DNA of 64,000 bases from Cricetomys ansorgei (GCA_026225945.1 JAMJFZ010000199.1:70534501-70598500); one strand, 5' to 3'; positions 23,832-37,470 are shown, counted from the first letter of the stretch. The notes: generated from the sequence alone by a model not told the origin. Numbers and translations are program-made.

Positions 23832-23833
23832 CA
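23718..23833. repeat. (TG)n/(ATACAT)n microsatellite
   Basis: TG run followed by about 12 copies of a CATATA-type hexamer, directly joined to a B1 element. Confidence 0.85.
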
Positions 23834-23998
23834 GCTGGCCGGCGGTGACACAAGCCTTTAATTCCAGAACTCAGGAGGCAGAGGCAGGTGGATCTCTGTG
23901 AGTTCAAGGCTAGCCTGGTCTACAAAGTGATTGCCAGGACAGCCAGGGCTGTTACACAGAGAAACTCTGTCTCCAGGAAAAAAAAAAAAAAAAAAAAG
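23834..23998 (+). mobile_element. B1 SINE with poly(A) tail
   Basis: B1 consensus in sense: AGCCTTTAATTCCAGAACTC, GGCAGAGGCAGGTGGATCTC, CCAGGACAGCCAGGGCTG, CTCTGTCTCCAGG then about 20 A. Confidence 0.85.
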
Positions 23999-24619
23999 GA
24001 GGAGAACCAATATTGAAAAGGATGCCATTTTGACAGATGCATCATGATTTTATCAACTTTAATAATGAGTATATGATGAAAGTCCTAGCAAATGGATCTC
24101 CACTTAGTAAACTACCACCAAATTCTACTCCTCAGTTCCGATCACTATAGTTCGCAAATACAGCTGTGAGAGCTGCAGTCCCCGTCGTCTTTATCCGGCC
24201 TCTTAGATGTAAGACGGGGTCAGCAGTGCAAGTAATCTAAACACTGTGGCTCCCGTATTTCATTCTAACGAATCTAAAGCATCCTTTACATACTCGCCCT
24301 TCCTCCGCAGCGCCTGCTCGCTCTGAGAGTATCCTGCTGGCAGCAGATATTCTGAAGCATGGATTCTTGTGGTCCCAACAGCAGGAACAACCTGCTTGGA
24401 AGTTATATCGTTTGTGTTAAAGTCGATCCTTTCTTATAGCAATCACAATCACGCGTTCTCGATAAAAAGAAGGGAAGGGGAAGAAAGGAAGGAAGTTCTT
24501 TTTTTATTTCACCAGAGGGCACCATGACGATTTTCACTTTCAAAAGAAACTGGAGCTGATTGCTACTGCGAGAGCTCAGCCAAGAAGACAAGGCAACAGT
24601 TTCATGGGTGCGAACCCTG

Positions 24620-24990
24620 CCAGACCGCAGCAGAGGGAACCACCTGTCACGGCAAGCACCATACTGGACGGTGGAACCCCTAGATCATCTGATCTCAGGG
24701 GTTTTTATTGATACAGAAGATCCTCAGGTGTTTCATTGATACAAAAACTCTGTCCCCTCATCCAAAGGCCTATTTGCATAATGAAGGAAATCTGTAGCCT
24801 AGTCTCATCCCACAATCCTTTAGCAGCTGAGCTGTGTCACCTTTATGGTGGAGGAACTCAAGGCCTAAACGAAGTGTTCTCCCCTTGTTGCTGGAGGCTG
24901 TGGGAGATGGACTGCAAGAATTCCTCCCCAGTATTACTCTTCCACAATGGTTCTGCCAGAGAGCAGTGAGCAGGTGCAGATCATGAGAAG
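24620..24990 (-). mobile_element. Possible LTR fragment
   Basis: The minus strand carries AATAAA near 24705 after a promoter-like stretch, in a single block lacking SINE features. No second copy was found in the window; the call is tentative. The surrounding 24000-25165 holds no gene. Confidence 0.3.
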
Positions 24991-25167
24991 ACAACCATCT
25001 TAATCACAGATTTACATAAAGTCAACATCTGCAGATAATAAAACTGCCAAGACTTAGACAGTCCTTCCCCCTACAATGCACAAAACAGTTATTATAAACA
25101 TAACTAGAAATAAACTTCTCCAACAAAAACTGTAATAGGATAAGTTTTTTAAATTCCAAAACTGGAG

Positions 25168-25335
25168 CCAGGCGATGGTGGTACACGCCTTTAATCCCAA
25201 TACTAGGGAGGCAGAGGCAGGCAGATCGTTGTGAATTAAAGGCCAGCCTTTTCTACAGAGTAAGTTCCAGGGCAACCAGAATTACAACAGAGAAATCCTG
25301 TCTCAAACAAACAAACAAACAAACAAAAAAAAAAC
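25168..25335 (+). mobile_element. B1 SINE with (CAAA)n tail
   Basis: B1 in sense: ACACGCCTTTAATCCCAATA, GGAGGCAGAGGCAGGCAGAT, GTAAGTTCCAGGGCAACCAG, ending in a CAAA array at 25308-25333. Confidence 0.85.
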
Positions 25336-26187
25336 CCTCCAAAATTGGGATGTTAGAATAAATGGACATAATTAAAGCAGTAATACATTGACAAAGACTT
25401 TGGTTCAGTTATGACTTTAAAATCCCTATAGAGTGATTCATTTTGCTAAGGATATGTTGATCTCTCAGAAGACACAATTTTGGCAAGTAAAAAAAAAAAT
25501 GTAATAACTTATATGACCAATGAGTAATGACCATACATTGTTATCATTCCCCAGCATCAGTATAAATAAGATTTTCCTCCTTTTTTCTGAAATCCTGATA
25601 GGAATTCTACAAAACTTCCTAAATGAGGGCAGTTTATTAGAGATCACAACGTCCAAAAGAATGAGATAACAGGATGCCCCGCAGGAGCCCTGTCCACAGC
25701 TGTTGGTGCAGAGTGACAAGATATGTCGGGAATGCTAGCGCTCTGGTGCTCACGCATTCCTTCATTCTCCTTTGTTCATTCATCCATTTGTTCATTCACT
25801 ATTAAGCACCCACTACACACTGCTTTCCCAGGATCTAAAGTTATAGTGGTGTGAGAAATACTGGTTTTGCCTTAATGGAACTTGGCACATAAAAGAAGAC
25901 CTGAGCAGTCAAATAAAACCATATACATTTTCAGACTGAGAAACCAGCAGGAAGCCAATAAAAAGGTATTATGGAAGAAAATAACAGGGAATTACTGACC
26001 AGCATTAAGAAAAGCCCTATGTGGGTACATGAGACAGGAGGAAGAATCTGCAGTGTGATGATACAAAGAGAAGCAACAAAGGAGGCCTCTTGTGCGGAGC
26101 AGTGCACCCTAGAAAGAGGCACTCAAAGTGAACTCCAGCTGGATGGTGCTAAAAACTTCCATTTATATTTTTATTTTATTTTATTAT

Positions 26188-26332
26188 TTTTTCAAGACAG
26201 GGTTTCTCTGTTGTAACTCTGGCTGTCCTGGAACTCACTCTGCAGACCAGGCTGGCCTTGAACTCACAGAGAGTCACCTGTCTCTGCCTCCCGAGTGCTG
26301 GGATTAAAGATGTGGGCCATCATCACCTAGCT
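26188..26332 (-). mobile_element. B1 SINE
   Basis: Antisense B1: GACAGGGTTTCTCTGTTG, CTGTCCTGGAACTCACTCTG, GAGTGCTGGGATTAAAGATG. Confidence 0.85.
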
Positions 26333-26339
26333 TTTTTTT

Positions 26340-26520
26340 TTTTTTAAATGACTGATTTATTTTATGTACATTGATGTTTTGCCTACATGTACTTCTGTGA
26401 GGGTGTCAGATCCCCTGGAACTTGAGTTACAGACAGTTGCATGCTGCCATGTTGGTGTTGGGAATTGAATGTGGGTCCTCTAGAAGAGCAGCCATTGCTC
26501 TTGACCATCTCTCTAGCCCT
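26340..26520 (-). mobile_element. B2 SINE
   Basis: Antisense B2: TTTATGTACATTGATGTTTTG, CCCCTGGAACTTGAGTTACA, ATCTCTCTAGCCC head. Confidence 0.8.
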
Positions 26521-26557
26521 GAGTTTAATCCTCAGTGTAACTTTTTCATTTGTTTGT

Positions 26558-26705
26558 TTGTTTTTCGAGACATGGTTTCTCTGTGGTAACTCTGGCTGTC
26601 CTGGAAATCACTCTGTAGACCAGGCTGGTCTCGAACTCACAGAGATCTGCCTGCCTCTGCCTCCCCTGTGTGGGATTAAAGGCATGCACCACCACCACCC
26701 TGTTT
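26558..26705 (-). mobile_element. B1 SINE
   Basis: Antisense B1: CGAGACATGGTTTCTCTGTG, GTAGACCAGGCTGGTCTCGA, GATCTGCCTGCCTCTGCCTC. Confidence 0.85.
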
Positions 26706-27789
26706 AGTAACTTTTAAGTAGATGACATGGTCTAAAGAAGTGATTCGACAGGAAGGAGACAAGCTTAGGAAGAGAGGGTACAAGAAACTGTAGAAATGAA
26801 CAGAAACACCCTCAGGATACTCAGAGAGGAAAATGGAGAGTAGAGGTATGCTATAAGCAATTTTAACCTGTATGGGCAAGCTCCTTTAGAAACTGTAAGG
26901 TCACTGCTAAAGCAACATGGCTGCGGTCTAGCTAAACTCCGCTATCTACATACCCCCCCTTCTATTACTATTAAAGGAACCAGATGACTGTGCCTGTCTT
27001 AGGCGACCCCACTAGGCATGAGTATCACCTGTCATTGGTACATGAATATCTTACATTCATACCCTGCCTTAGGCTGACTCCGCCCTGGAGATTTCTTACC
27101 TGTCTTTGGCTACCCAGCCTCTGGTCGGGGGAGTTTAAACATTATGTTTGAAGTTTAATGCCATGAATTGGCATCAGCATCAGGAGCAGTCTTTGTTGTA
27201 GAGGAGGTCCCCGCAAACCAGACCAATCTCTCTGGGAGCTGCCTGGCATTTTTAGCATCAACTGGCTCAAAGCTGAACCTGGATCCTGAGGCCATATACT
27301 TTGCTCAGATCTGCAAAAGGAGCTGAAGAAGTGTTTCCATAAAGAAGGAAGTAGACATATGCCTATCATAACACAAAACCTCTGGACAAGTACTGAGATA
27401 GCTAAATGAGTTCAAAATAAGAACATATCCATAGTCAACTACTGTCAAACAAGCATTATAAACTGTATGTATCTATAGAACAAAAGCATCAACAGTGGCA
27501 AACAAATAATTGAAATGGCAAATTTCCAAGAAAATGCTGTAACAAACTATTGACTGAAATAGGGCATCAGTAACTTGTACACATCAGGGTCATCATACAG
27601 AGATTAAGACAAATTGTTGACAATAAAACAAAAGGAACTTATTTAACAATAAATGTGTTTGGAGACAAAGAAAAATTAATAACCATTATGCATATCCAAA
27701 ACTAAAGGTGTAGCTTCTTGGGCTGTAGTTTAGCAAGGAAAAATTTTGTGAACCCAGTGTGACCACAAGCAATTATTACAAACAGAGGC
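26706..27789. other. Noncoding spacer
   Basis: No gene. The segment at 26900-27140 has an LTR-like base pattern but no second copy or clear signals. Confidence 0.35.
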
Positions 27790-28270
27790 CTCACGGACTT
27801 CTGAGAGCCAGGCCCGAATCACCTCTTTGAGCGGACCTGGTTTGGTATACTTGGTAGTATAAGGGTCACCTAGGCGATACTGGTTTTGAAGGCTAAAGGG
27901 GTCACAGAGAGCAGCTGAGGCGTGGTACTGTTAGAGGCCAGGAGAGGCCACTGATGAGGGTGCGGCCTCAGTGTCATTTGAAGGCCCAGGACTGAAGCAG
28001 TCATGCAAAGAAGCTGAGCTTTGTTACCATGAAGAGACCCTGTGAGAGGCTATTGGTCAAAGTGCAGCCCAGTTGCAATAGAAGACCCCAGTATTTGAGA
28101 TGCCAGTGCCATGGGATGATCACCAAGAACAGCAGCAGCAATGGAGCGGAGCCAGCCAGAGCCTAGAAGACAAGCTGTGTGTGCTGCAAAGAGCAAAGCT
28201 GGAGAAGTGACTCAAGGTCCTTGGAGGAACTCAGAAGACCGTGAGTGAATCCCAGATAATTGGACATTTA
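27790..28270 (+). repeat. Dispersed repeat C, copy 1
   Basis: Shares ordered blocks with 33810-34220 (same strand) and 35960-36310 (reverse): CCAGGAGAGGCCA, AAAGTGCAG(C/T)CCAGTTGCAA and CCCCAGTA. The repeated occurrence and similar length show a dispersed element. Family name not recognised. Confidence 0.6.
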
Positions 28271-28414
28271 GTTATTTATACTTTTGGAGTTTGGTTTTGC
28301 TTGGTTCAGATTGTGACTGTGCCCTGGTTCTTCCCTCTTGAAGAAGTTACTTTAAAAAAACAAACATCTTGGATTTTTAGAGAGATTGGATATTTTTTAG
28401 ATACTTTCTTAAAA

Positions 28415-28578
28415 AATGATCTATCTGTATGTGCATGTATGTCTGTGTGAGGGTGTTGGATCCCCTGGAACTGGAGTTACAGTTATGAGCGGCCAGTGTG
28501 GGTGCTAGGAATGGAACCCAGGTCCTCTGGGAGAGTAACTAGTGGTCTTAACCACTGAGCCATCTCTCCAGCCCAAGA
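28415..28578 (-). mobile_element. B2 SINE
   Basis: Antisense B2: TGTGAGGGTGTTGGATCCCC, TGGAACTGGAGTTACAG, ACTGAGCCATCTCTCCAGCC. Confidence 0.85.
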
Positions 28579-28829
28579 CCGGATATTTTAAAGAGACTGA
28601 AATTTTACTATGTTTGAATTTGGAAAGACTATGGGACTTTTAAAGTTATTTATGTTTTTAATGTGAGGTCTTGGGAATGAGTAAGTAAGGACAGGTGGCG
28701 CTTGTCACCGCGTCTGGAGACTGAGATCAATCCCTGAGAAGTTATCTTCTAACCTCCACGCGGGCCCAGCATGCTCATGCCCATGCACATACACATTCGC
28801 ACACACAAAGTTGGGGGTTTTGTTTTGTT

Positions 28830-28978
28830 TGCTTCCCTTTGAGACAGGGTTTTTCTGGGTAGCCATGGCTGTCCTGGAATTCTCTCTGTAGACTAGGCTG
28901 GCTTCGAACTCACAGAGATCCGCCTGCCTCTGCCTCCCGAGTGCTGGGATTAAAGCTGTTTGCCACCATGGACGTGGG

Positions 28979-29007
<29 letters not shown>
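28830..29007 (-). mobile_element. B1 SINE with adjoining A-run
   Basis: Antisense B1: TTTGAGACAGGGTTTTTCTG, GACTAGGCTGGCTTCGAACT, GAGTGCTGGGATTAAAGC; a run of A follows at 28982-29007. Confidence 0.8.
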
Positions 29008-29009
<2 letters not shown>

Positions 29010-29235
29010 TGCAGTCTGCTAAGGCTCAATTCAGATTAGAAAAAGCAGTTCCTTGGCTCCTGAGACCAAAATGTGTCCTAATGGAGGCCACCCTGGTTCC
29101 CGAAGATGATAACCCGCTCAGAAACAACAGCAACACTGACGACAGAGGGAACCCAGCAGTGCCCGCCCCTGCCTCGCCTCACTTCCTCTAACATGGATCG
29201 CACACTCTCTCACTCATCATCCCACTTAAAAAAGA

Positions 29236-29241
29236 TTTATT
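29236..29241 (-). terminator. Polyadenylation signal of C8orf33 ortholog
   Basis: AATAAA on the minus strand, about 390 bases past the stop codon, implying a 3' UTR of roughly 29220-29627. Confidence 0.65.
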
Positions 29242-29627
29242 AGGGTGAAGTAACAATATATAAAGCACTAGATCAGTGGTCAGAATATCCTTCCAAAAGC
29301 GATCCCAGTGAATAATTACAGTTTCTTCGGTTCCTTACCACCAACAGCCACTCCCAGAGACTGGAGTGTGAATTTCTTTCTACAACCCAATCCACAGTCA
29401 GTTGGGCTTATCACCGACGATCTCCCAAATGACTCTCTCTGCTGTTAGGGGAAACATTTCCTTGAAAAGTTTCCACACCACAGTCTCACACTGGCCAGCT
29501 GCTTCACATCCACATACCAGTTAGGGACAAACCAATTCCACTTCTGCTGAGAGAAATCTTAGAAAGGCCCTGCCCTCAAGACAAATCCCCACACCAGGAG
29601 GATGACTAGTCCAAAATGTAGGAGAAT

Positions 29628-31205
<1,578 letters not shown>

Positions 31206-31489
31206 GCGCCGGAGCGGCCACCGGAAGCTACGTAAATCCTAAACAGCGCAGAGAACCCACTCCTCTGGAAACACGCCTACGACACAGAGTTCCGCTGGAA
31301 GCTCAGCGGTCTGTGTGGTAGGGCGAGCGGTCAAGGGCGGGAAGCCCTGGGATGATAGGAACGCTCCAGGCTGGGCGTGCAGCGCTGGGAGGATTCAGAC
31401 GGAGAGCACAGAGACGAACGTAGAGGCCTCGGAGAACTCAGCAGAGTACGCAGTGAGATCGGGATGGAACCCCCCGGGGCGGGGCAGAA

Positions 31490-32230
31490 CGCCCAGGGGT
31501 GCCTTAAAGGCATTTTTCTTACTGTGTTCATTACAAATGGCTTTTAGGTTATGGTATGACTATCAACAATGGCTGTCTCCCAATGAAAACTCCGAGAATC
31601 CAGTAAGCTGGATGTCTCAGCTGGTCTCCAATAAACATCAGATTCACAAAGAAGTAGGCTCTAGCACCAGTGAAGAAATGAACTAGCCATTGAAAGTGAG
31701 GGCAAATCGGCAAAGAACAAGAGCTTCTATATCCTTTATGTAGGCTTGCCAACAGGTGTGGTCCAGATTGAAGGTGGATCCGCCCACCTCAAAAGATTCT
31801 GTCAAGAAAAATCCGTCACAAGTGTACCCAGCCTCTTGGGTTTTAGTTAATTCCAGATGTTGTCAAGTTGACAACCAAAAATAGCCATCACAGCAATCTA
31901 ATCCCTTTGGAACTAAAGATATCAGCCTTGGAGCTACAGGATTTGGTGTTTGCCCTACTGACTTCTGACCTTGCTTGTTTCAGTATTTCTTCCCTGTGCC
32001 CCATTCCTCCCTTTTGGAATGGTAATGTATATATTGTGACCTTGTATGTTGGAAATATATAATCTGCTTTTTGAGTTTACGGGGGGTGGTTATAGCAGTT
32101 AAGAGACAACCTTGAAGCTCTAAAGAGACCTTGGATTTGGGGCAGCGTTGAGACTGAGAACGACTGTGGGGACTTTCAAAGCTAGATTAAATGCATTTTG
32201 CATTATGGTATGGCCATGAGCCTATGAGGG
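31490..32230. other. Noncoding spacer
   Basis: No gene or well-defined repeat; part of 31700-31900 looks like repeat-derived sequence. Confidence 0.35.
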
Positions 32231-32234
32231 GTGT

Positions 32235-32595
32235 ATTAGTTACTTTCTATTACTGTGGTAAAACACTGTGACCAAGACAACTTAGAAAAGAAAGAGTTTG
32301 ATTGGGCTTACAGTTCCCGAGAGACCGAATTTAGGATGATGAAGACATAGCAGCAGGGGGCTGGAACAGCAACTGAGAGCTCATATCTTGAACCACATGC
32401 AGGAGGCAGAGAGTGCACGCTGGGAATGGTGGGAGGCGTTGGAAACCTTAAGCCCACCCCTTAGTAACACACCTCCTCCAACAAACCACACCTCCTAATC
32501 CTTCCCAAACAGCCACCAACTGGGGACCAAGTATTCAAATGCCAGAGACTTAGAGGTGGGGGAGGGGGTGAGTCTCCTTTAAACTACTACAGAAG
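32235..32595 (-). mobile_element. MaLR-type LTR
   Basis: Begins TTAGTTACTTTCTATTACTG, the reverse of the 3' end seen at 32930-32972. It contains CCAAACAGCCACCAACTGGG and ends in ACTACTACA. Same family type as 44885-45247. Confidence 0.6.
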
Positions 32596-32599
32596 CCAG

Positions 32600-32972
32600 A
32601 GAGTGGAATGTAGTCGTTTGAGTGAGAAATAAGCCTCATAAACTCAAGCATGTGAATACTTGGTCCCTGCTGGTGGTGCTGTTTGAGGAGATTATGGGGT
32701 GGTGCAGTCTCCGCAGTGGAAGTACGTTACTGGATGTGGGACTTAAGAGTTAACAGCCTCGCCTTCCTTCAAGGTTTCTGCCTCACCTTTGCAGTTAAAG
32801 ATGTGATCTCTCAGCTTCCTGCTCCTGCTGCCATGCCTGCTGCTTGCTGCTGTACCTCCACGTGGTAATGGACTCTTACTACTCTGAAACCCTGAGTACA
32901 AATAAACTCTCTTCCATAAATTGCTTGTGGTCATGGTGTTTTATCACAGCAACAGAGAAGTGACTAAAACAA
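32600..32972 (+). mobile_element. MaLR-type LTR
   Basis: Sense orientation. AATAAA near 32900 is followed by GTCATGGTGTTTTATCACAG and the TGACTAAAACA end. Together with the preceding minus-strand copy it forms an inverted pair. Confidence 0.6.
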
Positions 32973-33075
32973 TGACAATTTCACAAGTGTAAGTATATGG
33001 CAAAGTATGTAAAGTCCTACACCTGAAATACCTATAGCAAACTGCATGCCAATTAGACCTCAATAAAGCTGTTTC

Positions 33076-33182
33076 TCTGACACAGGGTCTAACTGTATCG
33101 ACCGAGCTGGTCTCAAACCCACCATCCTGCCTTGATCTCTCTTTGCTGGGATTATAGTCATTTGCCACCATGCCCAGATGTG
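33076..33182 (-). mobile_element. B1-type SINE, diverged
   Basis: Antisense B1 pattern with many changes: GACACAGGGTCTAACTG, GAGCTGGTCTCAAACCC, GCTGGGATTATAGTC. Confidence 0.55.
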
Positions 33183-33475
33183 AAGCTGTTTCGTTAAAGA
33201 AAAATAAATTACAGCATGAAGTCTGGGAGCTGTTCACCTCTCCCCTGGCCGGGCCTGGTGTGTGATCTCAAGATAACAAATGAATCTTCCTGAGCACTGA
33301 CCCTACTAGTAGGTAACAAATGGGGTATTGCACCTGACCGTGTTTTTGGTTTTTGGTTTGTTTGTTTTTGGTGCTGGGAGTGGTAGTATTTGAATTTGGA
33401 ACTAGACAAGCCATTGAGTGCTCAGAGCTCAGTGGACTGTTTTATGGAAACTTGAAAGATAAGAATGTTGAAAAA

Positions 33476-33632
33476 ACCATGGTGGTGCACGCCTTTAATC
33501 TCAGCACTCAGGAGGCAGAGGCAGATGTATCTCTGTGAGTTCGAGGCCAGCCTGTTCTCCAGAGCCAGAGTTACAACAGAGAAACCTTGTCTTGAAAAAC
33601 TAAAGAAACTTAAAAAAAAAAAAAAAAAAAAA
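33476..33632 (+). mobile_element. B1 SINE with A tail
   Basis: GTGGTGCACGCCTTTAATCT, GAGGCAGAGGCAGATGTATC, CAGAGAAACCTTGTCTTG, then poly(A). Confidence 0.85.
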
Positions 33633-33809
33633 ACACAAAATGCTGAGAGAAATGGAGGCCTGGCTGTGACATTTCAAAGGAAAACAATGGCTCTATCAGA
33701 GCTGTTTATGTGATACCTTTTATTTAAGAATCTGTGATTCTGGTTAGCTAGAGCTGGAGAATTGGAAAGACCAGAACCACTAAAGTGAAACCTCTGCTTT
33801 GTTAGAACA

Positions 33810-34220
33810 ATCAAAATCTTTTGGGAAGTGTTTCCTTGGGGTCAGCACAAACTGTGGTCCGGGGATGGACAAGGTTGCATCTCATGCTGGCAGCCAAACT
33901 TGGTAGTGTAGGAGTCTCCCAGGTTTTGAAGGCATGAGGGGTCATGGGGAGCTGCTGAGGCTTGGCACTGTGTGACAGAGCTGGAGTCCCTGAAGAGGGC
34001 CCAGGAGAGGCCATTGAGAAAAGTGCAGTCCAGTTGCAACAAGAAACCCCAGTACTTTGAGAAGCCCATACCATGGAATGACTGCCAAGGATAGTAACAG
34101 CTGTGGAGTGCGATCAGCTTGAATCTAGGAAACTAGGAGCTGCATGTGCTGTGCCTGTCAGAGCTAGGAAAAATGGAGCTATTCCATTGGAACCCAGAGG
34201 GTCAAGAGGATCAACACATT
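33810..34220 (+). repeat. Dispersed repeat C, copy 2
   Basis: Aligns in order with copy 1 (27790-28270) over CTTGGTAGT, GGTTTTGAAGGC, CCAGGAGAGGCCA and AAGTGCAGTCCAGTTGCAAC. Confidence 0.6.
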
Positions 34221-34224
34221 AAGC

Positions 34225-34480
34225 ACTGGGTGCCTACATCTAGGTGTCTGTGGGTTGGCCCAGTGCCTGCATGATACCTAGACATCTGTGGGATGCCCTG
34301 GAGCCTGCAGGATGTCCTAGTGCCTATGAGAGGCCCTGGTGCCTGCAGGATGTCTGGGGCCTGCAGGATGGCCTGGTGCTTACAATATGTCAGGGTACCT
34401 GAGTGACGTTCAGGTGCCTACTGGAGGCCTTGGAGTCTGCGGGATATCACAGTGCCTGTGTGATGCCTGGGTGCCTTCGG
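34225..34480. repeat. Minisatellite, about 22-24 bp unit
   Basis: Repeated GTGCCTGCAGGATGTCC-type units (about ten, degenerate) immediately 3' of dispersed repeat C copy 2. Confidence 0.65.
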
Positions 34481-34994
34481 GTTTAGGCAATGAAGCTCAA
34501 CTTCAGGTTAAACTTCGTCATGCTTGGTCTCAGGCTAATATAGGCCAAGTGAATGTCCATGATCAGAGCAGTCTGCTGCCTCTAAAAACCATGTGATGCC
34601 CTGATCTATGCTCCTACCACACAATCTGGACTTAATTTTTTTTTATTTGTTTTTGTTTTGTTTTGAGGACACATGGGTGGGAGGGTGGAACAGGGAGGAA
34701 TGGGAAGAGGGTGTTATTGAGATACATTGAATGAAACTCAAATTATTAATAAAAGTATTATTTTTAACAAGACATTAAGTACCAAACTTTTATACTCTTG
34801 AATAAGTATACTTATTTGATTTGGTTTTACTTTGATTTGATTATAACTGCCCTGGTTATTTCCTCTTAGAATTTCCTCTTAGAATAAGAAAGTATTTAAC
34901 TTGTATTTTGATTATATAAGAACCCACAGTTATGAGACCTTGGATATTTAGAGAAACTTTGGAATTTACTGAGACTTATTTTAGAGGCTCTGGG

Positions 34995-35010
<16 letters not shown>
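34481..35010. other. Noncoding spacer
   Basis: AT-rich sequence with no gene signal; a (TTTTG)n run begins near 34998. Confidence 0.4.
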
Positions 35011-35017
<7 letters not shown>

Positions 35018-35026
<9 letters not shown>

Positions 35027-35155
35027 GAGACAGGGTTTCCTTGTGCAGCCTTGGCTGTCCTGGAATTAGCACTGTAAACCAGGCTCTACTGGAACTCAGG
35101 GATCTGCTTGCCTCTGCTTCCCAAGTGCTGGGATTAAAGGCTTGTGCCTGGTGGC
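35018..35155 (-). mobile_element. B1 SINE
   Basis: Antisense B1: TTTGAGACAGGGTTTCCTTG, GGCTGTCCTGGAATTAGC, AAGTGCTGGGATTAAAGGC. Confidence 0.8.
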
Positions 35156-35219
35156 TCTGGATATTTTGGAGAGAGTAAACTTTTAAAGTATTTGAATTTT
35201 TAAAAACTGGAACTTTTGT

Positions 35220-35335
35220 CTGGCATGGTGGCACACATCTTTAATCCCAGAACTCAGGAGGCAGATGCAAGAGGATCTCTGTGATTTTGAGGCCACCCTG
35301 GTCTACATAGTGAGTTCCAGGACAGCCAGGATGAT
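35220..35335 (+). mobile_element. B1 SINE
   Basis: CACACATCTTTAATCCCAGA, GTGAGTTCCAGGACAGCCAG. It lies head-to-head with the preceding antisense copy, making an inverted B1 pair. Confidence 0.8.
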
Positions 35336-35359
35336 GAACAAGAAAAGAAAGGTCATAGC

Positions 35360-35707
35360 TTCACAGTGATATGTTAGTTTGTCAAGTTGACAAGGAATCA
35401 ATTGTGCTGGCTAGTTTTATGTCAACTAGTCATTTGAGGAAGAGAGGCCCTCAATGGAGAAATTCCTCTGTAAGATTTGCCTGTAGAAAAGCCTGTGGTA
35501 CATTTTCTTGATTGGTGATTGATGTGGGAGGGCCCAGTTCACTGTGCCCTTCTGCTTCTGCTTTACTCCCTGCCTCTAGATTCCTGCCCTGCTTGAGTTC
35601 CTGACTTTCCTCTGTGATGGACTGTTCCCTGGAAGTGTGAGATAAACTAGTCCCCCAAGTTGCTTTGGTCATATTTTATCACAGCAATAGTAACCCTAAC
35701 AAAGACA
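35360..35707 (+). mobile_element. MaLR-type LTR
   Basis: Contains GTGCTGGCTAGTTTTATGTC and GATTGATGTGGGAGGGCCCA and ends in GTCATATTTTATCACAGC and ACCCTAACAAAGACA. The copy at 58255-58690 is the reverse of this type. Confidence 0.65.
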
Positions 35708-35959
35708 TATCACAATATAAAACATTCCAACTTTTAAAAATCTCAATCTTTACAAATTCAAACACCTTAAATGTTCAATCTCTTTAAAATATGCAAGTCT
35801 GTTTAAAAATCCTAAGTCTCTCTAAAAATACAAATTCTCTCTAAAATATCCAAAATCTCATAACTGTGAGTTTTTGTAAAATAGGGGGGGAAGTTAATTA
35901 CTTTTTATTACAAGAGGGAATAATCAGGGAAATTATAAGCAAAGCAAAGCAAAACTGAA

Positions 35960-36310
35960 GTTCAATGGTATAAAAAAGTCAGTGTTTGATATCTGGATTC
36001 CACTCTTGACCCTCCCAACTCCAAAGGGCTCCATTTTTCCAGCTTTGATGTTTGCAGTACACACAGCTTGTTTCACAAGTTCAGGTTGGCTCCACTTACA
36101 GCTGCTACTCTCTTGGTGGCATCTCCAAAATGCTGGTGTCCCCTGCAACTGTTCTGCACCTTTACCAATAGCTTCTCCTGGGCTCTCTTCAGAGTCTCTG
36201 ACCCTGCACGTGGTGCCAAGCTTCTCTCCATGACCCCTTCAAAATGGATCCTTCTGCAGCCGAGGCTGTACCATCACCAATGGCCTCTTCTGGCCTCTCT
36301 TTGATAGCAT
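35960..36310 (-). repeat. Dispersed repeat C, copy 3
   Basis: Reverse orientation relative to copies 1 and 2: CAGCTTTGATGT, CTGGTGTCCCCTGCAACTG, TGACCCCTTCAAAAT. Confidence 0.5.
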
Positions 36311-37050
36311 CTGTCCAAGTGCTACCTAAACAGCCAAGGCAAGGTGGCCAGCCAGGCTAAGATGGCATTGAGGCAAGGAGGCTGTAGTCAGTTACCAGGG
36401 GCAATCATCCGAGCTGAGGGTGACTGATATTTTCTAGGGCAAAGAAAACAATCCAACAGATCATTAAGACTATGGGGTGGGGGTAGAGAGTGGAGAAGGA
36501 AAGTAAAGCCCTGAGGGTGAGAAGAACTTCAGTCTGGCATTCAGAGACTGTAGTGCCACAGCAGACACAAACAGAGCAATCTTGTCTCCAGCTTTGGCTC
36601 CTCTGAGACACCTGACAAGTGTGAGGTCCAAGGCTCTGATCCCTACTCCAGTCTAGAAATCGTGCTGGGTTTAGAACCTTGATCGTTCTGGTTTAAATGG
36701 ACCAGTTAATCAAACATGAGTTACATCCAAATAAGGTTAAAGTCGGTCACAAGCCTAAGATATATTCTGAGGAGACCTAAGAAAGAAGTTGCAAAATGAA
36801 GTTGAGGGCTGAGGATGTAACTTAGTGGTAAGGCACTTGCTACTGTGTGTAACTGGATTCTTAAGCTGTAACTTAGTTCTGAAGCATTATTTGCTGAGGG
36901 CCAGTAAACATGGCCCTAGGTATAGCATTTCCTTCTTGTCCTGTGCCCTCAGTGAGTATGGCCCAAGGGGTCAGTATCCATCTTCTGCCCACAAACATAG
37001 CTCTGGGAGCCATTCTTCTCCTCCACCTCAACAGACAGTCTAGGGAAGCA
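36311..37050. other. Noncoding, with an ID/B4-like SINE piece near 36803-36870
   Basis: No gene. GGGCTGAGGATGTAACTTAG then TGGTAAGGCACTTGC near 36805-36840 resembles an ID-type SINE head. Confidence 0.4.
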
Positions 37051-37059
37051 TCTGAAGTC

Positions 37060-37210
37060 TGTAGTGAGATGCTTTGGAGGAGTTTTGTGATCTTGGTTTC
37101 TCTAAGAACACAGAATGGCTTTTGAAATGTTTTTGTCCCCATCCCAGGTGTAGTGGAGGATAGTGAGTATGATTCAGATTATTTCTTTCGGTGGGTATGA
37201 TTTGTTTACA
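37060..37210 (+). repeat. Dispersed repeat D, copy 2
   Basis: Aligns with the reverse complement of 10430-10640 over GGTTTCTCTAAGAACACAGA and AATGGCTTTTG. The family may extend left to about 36880. Confidence 0.4.
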
Positions 37211-37436
37211 TAGTACTGTGAAAAACAATTTTGCTATGTGTAACTTGTCCTTATGATTGAGTGCCACTTAGATTTCTAGGAACTTTGCTCAGAGTATGTA
37301 TCTATTGAAACCTGAAGAGCCATTGAGCGAGTTTGGTTGGAGAAATTAGGTGCAGGATATTGTATAGAGACGTTAGTCCAAGCTCACTATCAGTTCCTGC
37401 TCTCCAAGATTTGGACAGCCAATAAGGGCTGTGAAT

Positions 37437-37470
37437 ATTTATTTATTTGTTTGTTTGTTTGTTTGTTTTA
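37437..37470. repeat. (TTTG)n microsatellite
   Basis: About seven TTTG/TTTA units. Confidence 0.8.
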
